Below the pieces are notes generated by a model that saw only the letters and a list, made by a program, of their open reading frames with translations, searched no databases and was not told the DNA's origin. From Archangium violaceum Cb vi76 (GTDB taxonomy: Bacteria; Myxococcota; Myxococcia; Myxococcales; Myxococcaceae), in contig NZ_JPMI01000025.1 of assembly GCF_000733295.1 (NCBI RefSeq), positions 55,558-119,557 on the forward strand: DNA of 64,000 nt. Direction: 5' to 3'. How positions within the stretch are numbered: position 1 is the first letter of the stretch; every line of letters starts with the position of its first letter. This document shows, piece by piece, positions 43,568 to 52,787 of the stretch. Made by a program: the position numbers and the translations under genes.

Positions 43568-45868
43568 ATGAATGTCAAGCACCTGCTGCTCGGCTGGGTG
43601 GCCATGCTGAGCCTGACGAGCGGCTGCGGAGAGCCCGTTGCCCCCCCCGTGTCCCCCCCGACCGATGATGGGGGGTCGGACCTGTCGACGACCGTCGACC
43701 ACACGCACCCGGTCTTCCTCGGCAGGCCGCTGGACGCGGCGTTCCGGACGGAGCTGTTCAGCGACCTCCAGAGCCGATGCGTGGCGGCGGGAGGCACCTT
43801 CCGCGACGACGCCTGTGATTGCGGCACCGAGCGCAACTTCCGCTCGGCGCTCGTCCGCGGCAAGACGTCCGCCGTGCTGGGCGCGAGCGCCTGCGCGCCG
43901 CTGCGCCCCCTGCGCGCCACGACGCCGACCTTCACCGCGCGCCTCCAGGCCGAGGGCCCGACGGGCCTCGCCGGCCACCTGGGCGTGCTGGGCGTGAAGT
44001 TCGCCTTCGCGGGGGACGACACCACCATCCAGTCGCTGGCCACCCGCACCGCGCAGTGGGCCGACGACCGGAAGTTCTACCTGCTGAACACGCCCCTGGG
44101 CAGCCGCTTCTTCCACAGCGCGCAGCAGGGGGAGGAGGCCCCGCTGGGCGCGCCGGACGGCCTGACCGTGTACGTGGGCAAGCCCTCCGCCGAGACGCTG
44201 CGCACGCTCGTCAGCCAGACCCTGGAGCGCTACCAGATTGCCTTCGATCCGCTGGACCTGAAGGAAGGCCCGTTCTTCTACCGCAACCACACGGGCATCG
44301 TGGAGCCGGAGCCCACGGCGCTGGGCTCCGTGCTCGGGACGTATGGCGAGTGGGCCCTGCCTCCCCGGCTCGCGGCGCCGCCCGTGGACGGTTTCCCCGA
44401 GGGAAGCGAGGAGCGGGTGTTGGCGCAGGCGCTCATCACCGCGCACGACCGGGTGCTGACGGGCCCTGTTCCTTTCGTGCAGGGGCAGTCCCTGGTGGGA
44501 CAGGGGTGCATGGGCATCTGCCGCCTGGTGTCCGCGCCCACGCCGGTGCAGGACGGGCAGCCCCTCACCTTCCGCCTCGACCGGCTGTACGTGTACGGGA
44601 CCGTCGCGCGCGAGACGGTGTGGCTGGAGCAGGGGGCACGGCTGCGCGGCTTCCTGGTGCTGGGGCCCACCCGCGGGCCGGGACTGCTGGCCCTGGTGCG
44701 GGACTCCATCACCGCCGCCTCCGCGAAGAGCACCTACCGCGTCCATGACCGCCAGTGGACCCACCTGGGGGACGTGTCCTACGAGGAGGTGCCCCCCGCG
44801 TGGGCGGCCTCGCCGCGGAGCGTGCTGGGGAACGCCCCCACGCGCCGGCATACCCTCGTCCTGTGCGAGGCCACCGGCATGCCTTCCCTCATGGCCGACG
44901 CGACGCTGGCTCGCCGGACGCTCCTTGGACCCTACCCGCCGGAGTTCGACGCCAACGGCGCGCTGCTCAGCGGCTCTCTCTTCGGGTGGCTCGGGGGACT
45001 GACGGTGGCGCCGAACCCGGGGGACTACCTGCACGGCCTCGTTCCGGGCACGTGGGGGTTCCGCACCCTGGAGTCGGATGCCGGGGCGCTGGTGAGCACC
45101 CATGCCGCGGACGTGGCCCGCACCGCGATGGCTCAGGCGGACGCGATGCTCGCGGCTGGCTCGTCGGAGGGGCAACTGCTGGTGGCGCCCATGGGCACGC
45201 AGACGTGTCTGTTGCCGGGCCGCTGGCTGTCCCGCCTCACCCGCTACACCCGGGTGGTCAACGCCAGCTACAGCTACCGCTTCCCCTTCGAGCGCTGCAG
45301 CGACTCGGAGGACTATGCGTTCGGAGAGACCTCCAGCTCGCTGCTCTGGGTGATGAGCGCGGGCAACTCGGACCGTCCGGATGGCACGCTCGCGTGTCCG
45401 ACCAAGCGCCTGGCGGGGCGTGACAATGGCCTCGTCGTGGCGGGGCTCGCGGGGGAATCCCTCGGGCTCGGGAGCAACTACGGGGCGGCGTTCGCGGACA
45501 TCGCGGCCCCCTGGGATGCGGAGGGACGGCCGGGGGTGACGGGGACGTCCTATGCGTCTCCCCGCGTGGCCGCCGTGGCGGCCATGCTCGCGAGCAGGTA
45601 TGACCGCCTGGAGCCGAAGGAGCTGCGGATGGCCATCCTCGCGGGCAGCCGGCCCCTCTCTTCGCTCCAATCGGCGGTCCGCTCCGGCGGCGCGCTGGAT
45701 GCGGTCGCGGCGGACACCTTTGCCTTCTGTTTGCAGGATGCCCTGGTGTCCTCCGGCACCCGGACTCCCGCGCTCTACATCGAGTGCGCCAGGGAGGCTG
45801 GCGCCACGAGTGGGCGCGTCACCTTCCTCCAATCGCGCGGCATCCTCCCGATGTCGAGCACTCCCTGA
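43568..45868 (+). CDS. Divergent subtilisin-like (S8) lipoprotein
   Basis: This encodes 766 residues with lipobox MLSLTSGCGE. The C-terminal third has the S8 landmarks: VVNASYSYRFP, WVMSAGNSDRPDG with oxyanion Asn at 600, and the nucleophile motif GVTGTSYASPRVAAVAAML with Ser 661. The His helix is probably LVSTHAADVARTAMA (H512), missing the usual GHGTH form. No clear D-[ST]-G motif for the catalytic Asp is visible; the equivalent strand may be LVLCEATGMPS, with Glu in place of Asp. The first 430 residues are unrecognised and contain paired Cys (CVAAGGTFRDDACDCG, CMGICR). It may be a weak protease or pseudoprotease. The next gene starts 20 bp on. Confidence 0.82.
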   Translation: MNVKHLLLGWVAMLSLTSGCGEPVAPPVSPPTDDGGSDLSTTVDHTHPVFLGRPLDAAFRTELFSDLQSRCVAAGGTFRDDACDCGTERNFRSALVRGKTSAVLGASACAPLRPLRATTPTFTARLQAEGPTGLAGHLGVLGVKFAFAGDDTTIQSLATRTAQWADDRKFYLLNTPLGSRFFHSAQQGEEAPLGAPDGLTVYVGKPSAETLRTLVSQTLERYQIAFDPLDLKEGPFFYRNHTGIVEPEPTALGSVLGTYGEWALPPRLAAPPVDGFPEGSEERVLAQALITAHDRVLTGPVPFVQGQSLVGQGCMGICRLVSAPTPVQDGQPLTFRLDRLYVYGTVARETVWLEQGARLRGFLVLGPTRGPGLLALVRDSITAASAKSTYRVHDRQWTHLGDVSYEEVPPAWAASPRSVLGNAPTRRHTLVLCEATGMPSLMADATLARRTLLGPYPPEFDANGALLSGSLFGWLGGLTVAPNPGDYLHGLVPGTWGFRTLESDAGALVSTHAADVARTAMAQADAMLAAGSSEGQLLVAPMGTQTCLLPGRWLSRLTRYTRVVNASYSYRFPFERCSDSEDYAFGETSSSLLWVMSAGNSDRPDGTLACPTKRLAGRDNGLVVAGLAGESLGLGSNYGAAFADIAAPWDAEGRPGVTGTSYASPRVAAVAAMLASRYDRLEPKELRMAILAGSRPLSSLQSAVRSGGALDAVAADTFAFCLQDALVSSGTRTPALYIECAREAGATSGRVTFLQSRGILPMSSTP

Positions 45869-45888
45869 GCAGCCTCCAGGAGCCCGCC

Positions 45889-46737
45889 ATGTCCCAAGAC
45901 TCGTTTCCCAGGCCTGTTGTCGCCCGCCGTGCCGCCGCGGCCCTCGCCGCGGTCCTGCTGGGTGCGCTCGTCCTCGGTGGCTTCGTGCTCTCCAGCCGGA
46001 CCTCGCGGGCTGGGGGCGACCCCACGTCCCCGCGTCCCGGCACGCATCCCGTGACCGGAGCCACGGCCCCGGGGGGCGCGCCCACGCCTCCGCCGGACGC
46101 CACGGCCAGCGTCACGCCGCAGGACCCTGTTCCCTATCCGGAGGGCGCGGACCTCCCCGAGCCGCCCGTCGCGGCGGGGAATGAGTTCCTCATCGACATC
46201 GAGCGGTGGGAGCGGCAGGTGCGCGCACGCCGGCCGCAGGTGGTCGAGTTCCGCAAGCTCGCGAACAAGGCCCTGCGCTCGCAGGAGGAGAACGCGCGGC
46301 TGAGGGAGCTGCTGTCCGACCCGCGCATGCTCGCCACCGCCGTGGAGGACCTCGCGGGCCGCAAGGAGGCGCAGCTGGATCGCGACCGGCAGCTCCAGCG
46401 CAACTACCAGGTGGACGTGCTGAACGCGGCCATGTCGTGGAAGGAGAACCCGGCCCGTGAGGCGGCGGTGCAAGCCGCCATGAAGGCCGTGGCCTTCGAC
46501 AACCTGGACCCCTCCCTTCCGAAGGACCTGCGCAAGTCGTTCGCGGGCGACAAGGTGGAGCTCTACGCCGTGCTGCTTCGCGGAGATCCGGCGCGGACCG
46601 AGGAGCTGCGCCGCGCGGCCAGGGGGACGCGGCTGGAGCCGCTGATGCGGTACGGGAACCTGTGGGGCAACTACCTGCTGACCCAGACGGAGCGGGCCCA
46701 GCTGCCGCTTCCCTCGGTGGCGGACGACGCGCAGTGA
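45889..46737 (+). CDS. Membrane-anchored periplasmic protein of unknown function
   Basis: This encodes 282 residues. A short cytoplasmic head is followed by one transmembrane helix (AAAALAAVLLGALVLGGFVL), a Pro/Gly/Thr-rich linker (about 40-95), and a helical C-terminal domain rich in Arg and Glu (ERQVRARRPQVVEFRKL, SQEENARLRELLSDPRMLA). No family is recognised. It is tightly placed (20 and 25 bp) between the subtilisin-like gene and the second MACPF-like/LRR gene, so it most likely acts with them, perhaps as an anchor or scaffold. Confidence 0.82.
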   Translation: MSQDSFPRPVVARRAAAALAAVLLGALVLGGFVLSSRTSRAGGDPTSPRPGTHPVTGATAPGGAPTPPPDATASVTPQDPVPYPEGADLPEPPVAAGNEFLIDIERWERQVRARRPQVVEFRKLANKALRSQEENARLRELLSDPRMLATAVEDLAGRKEAQLDRDRQLQRNYQVDVLNAAMSWKENPAREAAVQAAMKAVAFDNLDPSLPKDLRKSFAGDKVELYAVLLRGDPARTEELRRAARGTRLEPLMRYGNLWGNYLLTQTERAQLPLPSVADDAQ

Positions 46738-46762
46738 GCCCGCGCGGCTCTCGGGGACGGAC

Positions 46763-48649
46763 ATGGACGGATGGATGAAGGGCCGGGCAGTGGGTCTCTT
46801 GGCGGCGGCGTGCCTCGTCTGGGGCGCGCCCGCCGCGGCGCAGGAGTTCTCCCTGCGCATCCCGCGGCTGGACACGGCGCCGGCGCGCGTGCTGGGCATT
46901 GGCTGGGACAGCCGGGACCGGCAGTTCCGCGAGGTGTGCGTCACGGGAGACGTCGTCTACGACGCCAGCACCGGCTCCAGCGTGCTGGACCTCCAGCATT
47001 CACTCTCCACCTATGAGTTCCACTCCAAGCTGAGGGGGACGGTGAGCGCCGGCGTGGACCTGGTGCTCGCGAAGGGCGAGGCGGAGGTGAACATCACCAA
47101 GCTGGTGGACCAGAGCGAGTACACGCGCACGCTCACCTTTTCCTTCGACGTGCTCGGACGCCGGGCCCTGCTGACCCACCTGCGCCTGACCCCCGCGGGG
47201 CAGGAGGCCGCCAGCAGCGGTGACCCGGACTTCATCCGGCTGCGGTGCGGGGACGAGTGGGTGATGGCGGTGGAGCTCGGCGGGCAGCTCTTCCTGTCCT
47301 CCCGCTTCGACTTCCGGGACGAGAAGTCGCGCAACGAATTCGAGGTGGCCATCACCGTCTCGGTGCTCGGCTTCTCCCACACCGAGCGCTTCACCCACCT
47401 GGAGCAGGACGCGCGCAGGAACACCTTCCTCTCCCTGGAAGGGGTGCAGGTGGGGGGAGACCCCGCGCAGCTCAGCACGCTCCTGGCGGCGCTGAGGACG
47501 CGCCGCTGCTCGCTGGAAGCCATCGCGGAGTGTGATGAGGCGGTGGCGGAGCTGGTGAGCTACGCGTCGGATGACACCGGGTTCCGGGCGCAGCTCGGCA
47601 ACCTGCAGTACCAGGGAGCGGGCTCTTCCGTGCGGGCCTACCTCACGCGGCGGTACGCGGATGGCAGCTTCCCGGAGCTGGCGCCTCAGCCAAATCCCAT
47701 CTCCACGGAGCAGGAGCGCGCCGCGCTGCGCTCGCTCGAGGACAAGGTCCAGGAGACGCATCAGTTGACGTCACGGGCGCGTCAGTTGCTCACCACCCGC
47801 CTGCGTCCGGCGCATCAGGCCGACCTGTTGCAATTCCTCGAGACCGCCCGCTGGAACCTGGCCACGCTCGGCAATGCCATCGATCGCTGCTACGTGCGGC
47901 GGGCGGAGTGCCCCCAGCGGGCCCAGGAGGCGCTCGCCGGACTGTCGTTCCTGGACCGCGCCCGGCTCCTCCGCCCGATGACGACGTACGACTACTGCCG
48001 GCTCACGAACCGCTCGAGCGGCGACGAGCGGCTCCTCGCCGCCCTGGGGCCGTTGCTGGGCGCTTCCACGGGGGACCGGGGCGATGCGGCCTGTGTCGCC
48101 TTCGAGACCCGCCTGGATGGGGCCACGGCGCTGGATCTGCGCAACCAGGATCTCACCGAGCTGGGCGCACTCCGCGGGGCCTCGGCCCTGAAGCGGCTGG
48201 TGCTCCGCAACAACCGCATCAGCTCCCTGAGCGTGGTGGGCTCGCTGCAGGGGCTGGAGGTGCTCGACGTGACGAACAACGACATCACCACGCTGGGGAA
48301 CCTGAACCGGCTCCCCACGCTGCGTCAGGTCGATGCCGGCTACAACCTGCTGACCACGGTGGATGGGCTGGAGGGGCTCCAGCAACTGCGGTGGGTGGCC
48401 CTCCACGCCAACACCGTGGGGGACGCGGATCGCCTGAAGACGCTGCCGAACCTGAGCACCCTGGTGCTGACGGTGGACCAGCGGTGCGCGCTCGAGAGGA
48501 GCTACGTCCTCGCGAACGGCCTCTCCGATCCACGCACGGTGGAGATGTTCGCCCTGCGGAACTACGGGCCCGTGTACGTCCAGCCCGCCAACCGCGCCGC
48601 GGGCGTGATGGGCTGGGCGCACTGTTCCATCATCACCCCCGCATACTGA
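46763..48649 (+). CDS. MACPF-like/LRR secreted protein, paralogue 2
   Basis: This encodes 628 residues with an ordinary signal peptide (LLAAACLVWGAPAAAQ) and no lipobox Cys. The N-terminal domain matches the 39839 protein in pattern: FREVCVTGDVVYD, then CGDEWVMAVELGGQLFLSSR from C162, FDFRDEKSRNEFEV and VQVGGDPAQLSTLLAAL. The middle helical region has spaced Cys (CSLEAIAECDEA, CYVRRAEC). The LRRs run from about 455: LDLRNQDLTELGALRGASAL, LKRLVLRNNRISSL, LEVLDVTNNDITTL. The cap GVMGWAHCSI is shared. It is diverged from paralogues 1 and 4, so the duplication is old. It is probably a soluble periplasmic or secreted partner. Confidence 0.88.
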   Translation: MDGWMKGRAVGLLAAACLVWGAPAAAQEFSLRIPRLDTAPARVLGIGWDSRDRQFREVCVTGDVVYDASTGSSVLDLQHSLSTYEFHSKLRGTVSAGVDLVLAKGEAEVNITKLVDQSEYTRTLTFSFDVLGRRALLTHLRLTPAGQEAASSGDPDFIRLRCGDEWVMAVELGGQLFLSSRFDFRDEKSRNEFEVAITVSVLGFSHTERFTHLEQDARRNTFLSLEGVQVGGDPAQLSTLLAALRTRRCSLEAIAECDEAVAELVSYASDDTGFRAQLGNLQYQGAGSSVRAYLTRRYADGSFPELAPQPNPISTEQERAALRSLEDKVQETHQLTSRARQLLTTRLRPAHQADLLQFLETARWNLATLGNAIDRCYVRRAECPQRAQEALAGLSFLDRARLLRPMTTYDYCRLTNRSSGDERLLAALGPLLGASTGDRGDAACVAFETRLDGATALDLRNQDLTELGALRGASALKRLVLRNNRISSLSVVGSLQGLEVLDVTNNDITTLGNLNRLPTLRQVDAGYNLLTTVDGLEGLQQLRWVALHANTVGDADRLKTLPNLSTLVLTVDQRCALERSYVLANGLSDPRTVEMFALRNYGPVYVQPANRAAGVMGWAHCSIITPAY

Positions 48650-48660
48650 GGAGCGCCGCC

Positions 48661-50493
48661 ATGAGGCTGATGCACCAGGTTGGAGCGCGTGGCCCAGGGG
48701 GCGTTCTCACGCTCCTCGTGGGGGTGCTGGTGTTGTCCGCGGCCCAGGCCCGGGCGGGCACCTTCTTGTCCAGGGGCGCGGCCGCCGTCCTGCCCGGAAT
48801 GGGCTTCGAGTCCACGTCCGAGCGCTGGCTCGGCGTGTGCGTGACGGGGGATGTGCTCACCACGGGGCAGGCCCAATCCAGCTCCTACATGGCGGCCCCG
48901 CTGCGCGGGGTGGCCCTCGAGGAGGCATTGGGGCTGCCGCGCGAGGTGGTGACGGACACCACGTCCGCGACCGACCTGCTCCGGGAGCGGTTCCTGCGGA
49001 CGGTGCAGGAGGACGCGCGCTCGCTGGTCCTGACGTATGGCTTCGTGGTGGGAGGACGCAAGGCGCGCTTGGAGAACCTGCGCCTGACGGGGACGGGCAA
49101 CCGTGCCGCGCAGCTGGGCCCCGCGGACCGCCGCGCGGCGTGTGGTGACGAGCTCGCCCGGGAGCTGGAGATAGGCGGGCGCATCTTCGTGGCCATCCGC
49201 TTCGACTTCACGTCGGAGGCCACCCGGACGCAGTTCCTGCGTGAGACGGACATCGCGCAGGCGCCCGCCTCCCAGGTGGGGACGAAGCTCCGGGCCGTGG
49301 CCTCGTACTACCAGGGCGCCCTGACCATCTCCGTGCATGCGCTCCAGCTGGGCGGGGATCCGCGCCTGCTCCGCCAGCTCATCGGCGGCGTCCAGGGGGC
49401 GGGTGCCCTGTTGCGCTGCCAGGTGTCCAACGTGGCCGCGTGCGCGCAGCTGGTGGAGGACGTGCGCCTGTACATGGTGGGGACGGGGACCCAGGCCTTC
49501 TGGGCCCAGGTGAGCCAGGGGGCGTGGTCTCTGGAGCAGCCCGTGGGGCCCGCGCCCCTGCGCGTCACCACCGAGAGCTATGCGACGGCCGGTCTCCTCG
49601 CGCTGGCGCAGGAGGCGCCCCATGGCGTTTCTCCCGCCTATGCCGCGGCGCGCACGCGTCTGGCGCAGCAGCTGGCCACGGCCTCCGGGGACGTGCGCCG
49701 CATGCAGGCGCTCGCCTCGGGCTTCCCCCTGTCCCGCCTCCAGTCGCGGGAGCTGGAGCCTGCCTTGGAGGTGGCCGGGACCCACGTGGCCCTCCTCCGG
49801 GGTGTCCTGGAGCGGTGCGCGGAGAACGTCTCCGCCTGCCTGGCGCGCGAGCAGCAACTGGCGTCGGGCCTCCTGCGCCCCTACTCCATGCGGGTGGCGA
49901 ATGCGCCCGAGTGGTTCCTGCCCCTGTGCCTGGCGCAGACCCAGGCGCCCGACCCGGCGCTCAAGCTGGACGTGCTGCGCGCCGAGGCAGGGGAGACGGA
50001 CTGCGTCCGGGCCTCGGAAGCCCTGGAGGAGCTCTCCTTCTTGAGCCTCCGGTCGAAGGGACTCACCGACGCGAGGCCCCTCGCGTGGCTGGGCGCCGTG
50101 CGCCAGGTGGACGTGCGGGACAACCAGCTGGCGTCCTTCACACCGCTGGGGACGCTGGCCAACATGGAGCGGCTCCAGGCCTCCTACAACCAGGCCTCCG
50201 CGGTGGCGCCGCTGGTTCCCCTGGAGCTGCTGCGCGACGTGCGGGTGCAGGGCAACCCGCTGGGAGACGCGGCGTTGATGCGGGCACGTCAGCTCCCCGT
50301 GGCCTTCCTCACGGAGGAAGACGTCTGTGCGGCGGCGCGCCTCGCGCTGCTGTCCCGAGGGCTGCTCTCCCAGGCGGACCATGACCGCTACACCCAGGAG
50401 GGGCTCGGGCCGGTGTTCGCCACGGCGGCACGCGACGTCCCCCCCATCGGGTGGGTGCCGTGTACCCAGGCCGCTCGCGCGCTCGACCCTTGA
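48661..50493 (+). CDS. MACPF-like/LRR secreted protein, paralogue 3
   Basis: This encodes 610 residues from ATG 48661, which follows GAGGAG and lies 11 bp after the previous stop. The signal peptide ends near SAAQARAG. The same domain plan is visible: LGVCVTGDVLTTG, then CGDELARELEIGGRIFVAIR from C161, FDFTSEATRTQFL and LQLGGDPRLLRQLI. The LRR section is shorter, about four repeats (LSLRSKGLTDARPLAWLGAV, VDVRDNQLASFTPLGTLANM). The cap is PPIGWVPCTQ. It is the most diverged member. Tight spacing with paralogue 2 suggests they are co-translated partners. Confidence 0.88.
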   Translation: MRLMHQVGARGPGGVLTLLVGVLVLSAAQARAGTFLSRGAAAVLPGMGFESTSERWLGVCVTGDVLTTGQAQSSSYMAAPLRGVALEEALGLPREVVTDTTSATDLLRERFLRTVQEDARSLVLTYGFVVGGRKARLENLRLTGTGNRAAQLGPADRRAACGDELARELEIGGRIFVAIRFDFTSEATRTQFLRETDIAQAPASQVGTKLRAVASYYQGALTISVHALQLGGDPRLLRQLIGGVQGAGALLRCQVSNVAACAQLVEDVRLYMVGTGTQAFWAQVSQGAWSLEQPVGPAPLRVTTESYATAGLLALAQEAPHGVSPAYAAARTRLAQQLATASGDVRRMQALASGFPLSRLQSRELEPALEVAGTHVALLRGVLERCAENVSACLAREQQLASGLLRPYSMRVANAPEWFLPLCLAQTQAPDPALKLDVLRAEAGETDCVRASEALEELSFLSLRSKGLTDARPLAWLGAVRQVDVRDNQLASFTPLGTLANMERLQASYNQASAVAPLVPLELLRDVRVQGNPLGDAALMRARQLPVAFLTEEDVCAAARLALLSRGLLSQADHDRYTQEGLGPVFATAARDVPPIGWVPCTQAARALDP

Positions 50494-50600
50494 GCGGAAG
50501 TTTCATCATCTGTTCGGGGACAGCGGGGCGAAGTGCCCTCCCCCTCCATGACGTTTCCTCTTGAGATCGTCGTGCACGGAACCACGGCGAGGAGCACCCC

Positions 50601-52646
50601 ATGCGCTTGGATTGTCAGTGTCTTCTCCGCGCCGCGCCCCGGCTCATGCTGGGCATGGCGTTGGGACTGGGAGGGTGCCGTGAGGCGCGGGAAGGCGCGG
50701 GGCGGGCGGGGAGTGAGGCGGTGTCCGCGCAGGAGCAGGCGGTCCGCATGACCCCGGCCCAGGTGATGGGGGCGTCCCTGCTGGGCGTGGGCTTCTCTTT
50801 GGGGGACGAGGGCTTCCGTGGGCAGTGTCTCCAGGGGAGGGTGGTCTACGCGGGCACTCCCGTGGCGGACACCGCGATGGTGCTGCTGGAGAGCGAGGAG
50901 CATCTCCGGGAGGACCTTGGGCTCTCCGTCCCGGGACGCGCCTCCCTCGCCGGCTGGGAGGCGAGCGCTGCCGCGCGCTTCACGATGAACGCGGCGGAGA
51001 CCCTCAACAGCTCGAGCATGACGTTCCGCTACCAGGTGCGGGGCCGCAACGCGGTGCTGGTGGACGCGGTGCCCACGGCGCGGGCGCTGGAGGCGCGCGC
51101 GCTGGGCCCGGAGGCGGTGAAGCAGATGTGCGGCACCGAGTTCGTCCAGCAGGTGGAGCTGGGCGCGGGCCTGTGGGTGAACGTCAAGTATGACTTCCTG
51201 GACCAGACGGCCAGGTCGCGGTTCGCCGCGGACGTGAAGGTCAACATCCTCGAGCTCTTCTCGGGCGAGGGGGGCTTCACCCTGGAGGACGACCGGCTGA
51301 AGAAGAGCGCCAGCATCACGGTGTCCGCGCTGCAGCTGGGAGGCGACCCCACCCAGCTGAGCTCCATCTTCTCGACGACGTGCCAGGACGATGCGGGGCT
51401 GGGGACGGATGGAGGCACGCCGTCCGGGGATGGCGGCACGTCGGGGACGGCCGGCCCGGCGCGCCGGTGCTTCGCGGCGCTGTCGTGCACGCTGGAGCGG
51501 CCCCAGGACTGCCAGACCGCGCTGGAGCGGATGGTCACGTACGTGGCCGAGGACTTCCCCAGCCAGTTGCAGGATCTGCGGTACGACCCGGCGAGCGCGC
51601 CGGGAGCCGCCATCATGGCCTACATCACCCAGGGCTACAGGGCGGGTGGCCAGTGGGATCTGCTGAACGAGGACAGCCCGTTGGTGGATGTGGCGGTGCT
51701 CGACGCACGCGCGCGGTTGCACGCGTGGCTGCCGCGGTTGGTGACGGACAGCCAGCGCGTCGCGCGATTGCTGGGCCCGTCGTTCCGGCTGACGGCGGAG
51801 GAGCGTGCCGGGTACGAGTCCATCCGGTCGCGCATCTCCACTCAAATCAACCTGCTCGTGGGGGCGGCGAACACGTGCTACCTGCGCCTGGGGGACTGCG
51901 TGGGGGCGGTGGCGAGCTTCGACGCGGCCATCCAGACGCCCGAGCTGCGCTACGAGCGGGAGGCGCTGGCGAAGACGCCGGCCTTCTACGAGTACTGCTC
52001 GGGGCTGGCGACGGCGGATGACACCCGGAAGACGGTGACGGTGCTGCGCGAGAAGCTGGGGGCCACGGGCTTCACATGCGACGAGGCGGCGCTCGTCCTG
52101 GAGCAGGAGGAGGCGCTGGACCTGAGCGGGCAGGGGCTGGTGGACCTGCGCCCGCTGCGCGGGGCGAAGAACCTGCGGTACTTGTACCTGCGCGACAACG
52201 GGTTGAAGAACATCACGCCGTTGGGAGACCTCGCGCAGCTGCGCACGCTGGACCTCCGGCGCAACGCGGTGCGCAGCCTGAGCGCAGTGGCCCGGCTGAG
52301 CCGGCTCGAGCGGCTCACGGCCTCCTACAACGCGGTGGAGGACGTCGCACCCCTGGCGGCCCACCCCACGCTGCAGGAGGTGCGGCTGCTGGGCAACTCC
52401 ATCCTCAACGCCACGCCGATCTCCACCATCCCCAACCTGAAGCTGAGCGTGGTGACGCTGGATGACGTGTGCCGGGTGGAGCGCAAGTGGCTGCTGGACA
52501 ACGGCCGCATCACGGTGTCCGCCTACGACATCTACGAGCGGCGCAACTTCGCTCCGGCCTACGCCATTCCCGGCAACCGCCACTCGGCCATCACCGGCTG
52601 GTTCCTGTGCTCGTCCGTGGCCTCCTCGCTGCCCGAGGCCCAGTAG
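50601..52646 (+). CDS. MACPF-like/LRR lipoprotein, paralogue 4 (recent duplicate of paralogue 1)
   Basis: This encodes 681 residues with lipobox Cys at 26 (LMLGMALGLGGC). It is closely related to the 39839 protein: NAAETLNSSSMTFRYQVRGR, CGTEFVQQVELGAGLWVNVK (C177) and the whole LRR block are nearly the same. DNA around 50990-51370 is almost identical to 40230-40610. It differs by a Gly/Thr/Asp-rich insertion (about 265-290) after the GGDPTQL motif. The LRRs start near 507. A short relic of a Hint gene follows its stop, showing that paralogue 1 and the Hint gene were duplicated as a unit. The role is inferred to be the same as paralogue 1. Confidence 0.9.
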   Translation: MRLDCQCLLRAAPRLMLGMALGLGGCREAREGAGRAGSEAVSAQEQAVRMTPAQVMGASLLGVGFSLGDEGFRGQCLQGRVVYAGTPVADTAMVLLESEEHLREDLGLSVPGRASLAGWEASAAARFTMNAAETLNSSSMTFRYQVRGRNAVLVDAVPTARALEARALGPEAVKQMCGTEFVQQVELGAGLWVNVKYDFLDQTARSRFAADVKVNILELFSGEGGFTLEDDRLKKSASITVSALQLGGDPTQLSSIFSTTCQDDAGLGTDGGTPSGDGGTSGTAGPARRCFAALSCTLERPQDCQTALERMVTYVAEDFPSQLQDLRYDPASAPGAAIMAYITQGYRAGGQWDLLNEDSPLVDVAVLDARARLHAWLPRLVTDSQRVARLLGPSFRLTAEERAGYESIRSRISTQINLLVGAANTCYLRLGDCVGAVASFDAAIQTPELRYEREALAKTPAFYEYCSGLATADDTRKTVTVLREKLGATGFTCDEAALVLEQEEALDLSGQGLVDLRPLRGAKNLRYLYLRDNGLKNITPLGDLAQLRTLDLRRNAVRSLSAVARLSRLERLTASYNAVEDVAPLAAHPTLQEVRLLGNSILNATPISTIPNLKLSVVTLDDVCRVERKWLLDNGRITVSAYDIYERRNFAPAYAIPGNRHSAITGWFLCSSVASSLPEAQ

Positions 52647-52684
52647 CGGTCCACCCAGGGAGGCCCACCCGTCGCAGCCAGGTG

Positions 52685-52749
52685 GCTACACGGCGGACCC
52701 GCTGCCGCGGAATCAGGAACTCGAGACGCGGACCTCGGAGTACTACGGC
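52685..52749 (+). pseudogene. Collapsed relic of a second Hint gene
   Basis: The sequence from 52685 (GCTACACGGCGGACCCGCTG, then CCGCGGAATCAGGA) matches the Hint gene at about 43069-43106. The stretch ending ACCTCGGAGTACTACGGC matches 43260-43277. In the intact gene these blocks are about 155 bp apart; here they are adjacent, so an internal deletion has joined them. No reading frame remains. Confidence 0.7.
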
Positions 52750-52787
52750 GCTGAGGCAACGCCCCGCCGCTCCCTGGCGGCGGGGGC

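Noticed and set aside
47908..48660. Extending the third MACPF-like/LRR gene upstream to 47908
   Set aside because: That extension overlaps the previous gene in another frame and is Arg/Pro/Gly-biased; ATG 48661 has a GAGGAG site and a signal peptide.
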